Shown here: positions 5,084 to 5,590 of the stretch, piece by piece
Numbering within the stretch: the first letter of the stretch is position 1
Layout: every line of letters starts with the position of its first letter
Assembly: GCA_013824055.1 (NCBI GenBank)
Contig: PNNE01000071.1
Location: 1-5,590 of the forward strand
Direction: 5' to 3'
From: Rhodobacter sp.
Lineage (GTDB): Bacteria; Pseudomonadota; Alphaproteobacteria; Rhodobacterales; Rhodobacteraceae
DNA length: 5,590 nucleotides
Notes under the pieces: model-generated
The model's input: the letters and a program-made list of their open reading frames with translations, nothing else
Told to the model about the DNA's origin: nothing
Databases searched by the model: none
Translations under genes and position numbers: made by a program

Positions 5084-5590
5084 TCACAAGGCCTGCCCCG
5101 CCGCCCAACCCGAAGACCAGGCCCATTGGAAATTGTACCCGCCAAGCCAGCCCGTCACGTCCACCACCTCGCCAACGAAATGCAGCCCCGGCACCCCCTT
5201 CGCCGCCATCGTCCGCCCGTCAAGCGCGACCGTGTCGACGCCCCCCAGCGTGACCTCGGCGATCCGGTAGCCTTCGGAGCCGACCGGCACCAGCCGCCAG
5301 TCCCCGATCCCCGCCGCCACCCGGTCCAGCACCGCGCCGGGCAGGTCCGCCATCGTTCCCGTCACCCCCGCCGCCTCTTCCAGATGCCGCGCCAGCCGCT
5401 CGGGCAGCCAGCGTCCCAGGACCGTCCGCAGCGCCACCTTCCCCCGCGCCGCCCGCAACTCGGCCGCCACGTCGCGGCCCGGCAGGAGATCGACATGGAT
5501 CGCCTCGCCCTCGCGCCAGTAGGACGAGATCTGAAGCACCGCAGGTCCCGAAAGCCCGCGATGGGTGAAAAGCACCGCCTCGTCGAACCC
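5084..5590 (-). CDS. HI0933/YhiN (BaiN-like) NAD(P)/FAD-dependent oxidoreductase, C-terminal part
   Basis: The 168 C-terminal residues of a flavoprotein that normally has about 400; the gene runs off the right edge, so its start and the N-terminal FAD-binding GxGxxG region are outside the window. Visible family motifs: FTHRGLSGPAVLQISSYW (residues 8-25 of the fragment), near the middle of full-length proteins, then LGGVDT and VPGLHFVGEVVDVTGW, and the C-terminal FAD-contacting segment GGYNFQWAWSSGWAAG (150-165). These match the YhiN/HI0933 type rather than the shorter PP_4765 type. The family consists of cytoplasmic, probably FAD-binding oxidoreductases; most members have no proven substrate, and a Clostridium member, BaiN, has been linked to bile-acid reduction, which should not be carried over here. 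The reading frame is intact to a TGA at 5084-5086. The gene converges on kdsA with a 493-base gap and shows no functional link to capsule. The GTG at 5573-5575 is internal, not the start. Confidence 0.9.
   Translation of the reverse strand, partial: GFDEAVLFTHRGLSGPAVLQISSYWREGEAIHVDLLPGRDVAAELRAARGKVALRTVLGRWLPERLARHLEEAAGVTGTMADLPGAVLDRVAAGIGDWRLVPVGSEGYRIAEVTLGGVDTVALDGRTMAAKGVPGLHFVGEVVDVTGWLGGYNFQWAWSSGWAAGQAL

Noticed and set aside
4392..5126. A 244-codon open frame on the minus strand spanning the end of kdsA, the gap and the end of the flavoprotein gene
   Set aside because: It overlaps two well-supported genes at both ends, is very rich in Arg/Ala/Pro/Gly, and shows no domain. Only parts inside the gap might be relic sequence.
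4753..5270. Plus-strand frames in the gap (4753-5058 and 4914-5270)
   Set aside because: No ribosome binding site at either start, Pro/Arg/Ser-rich translation, no recognised motif, and the second runs into the oppositely oriented flavoprotein gene.
1..5590. tRNA or rRNA genes, CRISPR arrays, insertion sequences, phage genes or a novel defence system
   Set aside because: No cloverleaf, regularly spaced repeats, transposase or integrase motifs, or defence-type domains were found. The intact genes are an antiporter, capsule export and Kdo synthesis genes, and a flavoprotein.

Overview
The window is GC-rich DNA with strongly GC-biased third codon positions. It carries genes typical of a Gram-negative cell envelope: Kdo synthesis and ABC-dependent capsule export. 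Base composition and the style of the capsule proteins suggest an alphaproteobacterium, probably a Rhodobacterales/Paracoccus-like organism. That placement is an inference from composition and family resemblance, not from a database comparison.

Layout. (1) 16-1224 (+) encodes a divergent NhaA-type Na+/H+ antiporter with about a dozen membrane segments. Its start lies only 15 bases inside the window. (2) 1225-1348 is intergenic, with a relatively AT-rich patch and a hairpin that runs up to the ribosome binding site of the next gene. It is the likely promoter/leader of the capsule operon. (3) 1352-2005, 1989-3749 and 3760-4590 (+) form a tight three-gene operon: kpsT (ATPase of the capsule ABC exporter), kpsE (inner-membrane polysaccharide co-polymerase/export protein, here with a long cytoplasmic N-terminal extension) and kdsA (Kdo-8-phosphate synthase, Cys/metal type). 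kpsT and kpsE overlap by 17 bases. kdsA begins 10 bases after kpsE, and its Shine-Dalgarno sequence overlaps the kpsE stop codon. (4) 4591-5083 holds no gene I can defend. It contains a terminator-like hairpin for the operon, an 11-bp inverted repeat and a GGTGGGCG hairpin just beyond the stop of the converging gene. (5) 5084-5590 (-) is the C-terminal part of an HI0933/YhiN (BaiN-like) flavoprotein whose 5' end lies outside the window.

How the genes fit together. KpsT and KpsE belong to the export machine for group 2/3-type capsules, whose chains are assembled on a Kdo-containing glycolipid. KdsA makes the phosphorylated precursor of Kdo, so the operon plausibly couples sugar supply to export. 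The permease partner (KpsM), the outer-membrane channel (KpsD/Wza-like) and the Kdo-linker transferases (KpsS/KpsC) are not in the window. The antiporter and the flavoprotein look like ordinary flanking genes.

I do not see an undescribed system here. The points most worth a second look are the antiporter's altered active-site residues, the approximately 225-residue cytoplasmic extension of KpsE with its perfect 15-bp tandem repeat, the KpsM-less arrangement, and the unexplained 493-base convergent gap.
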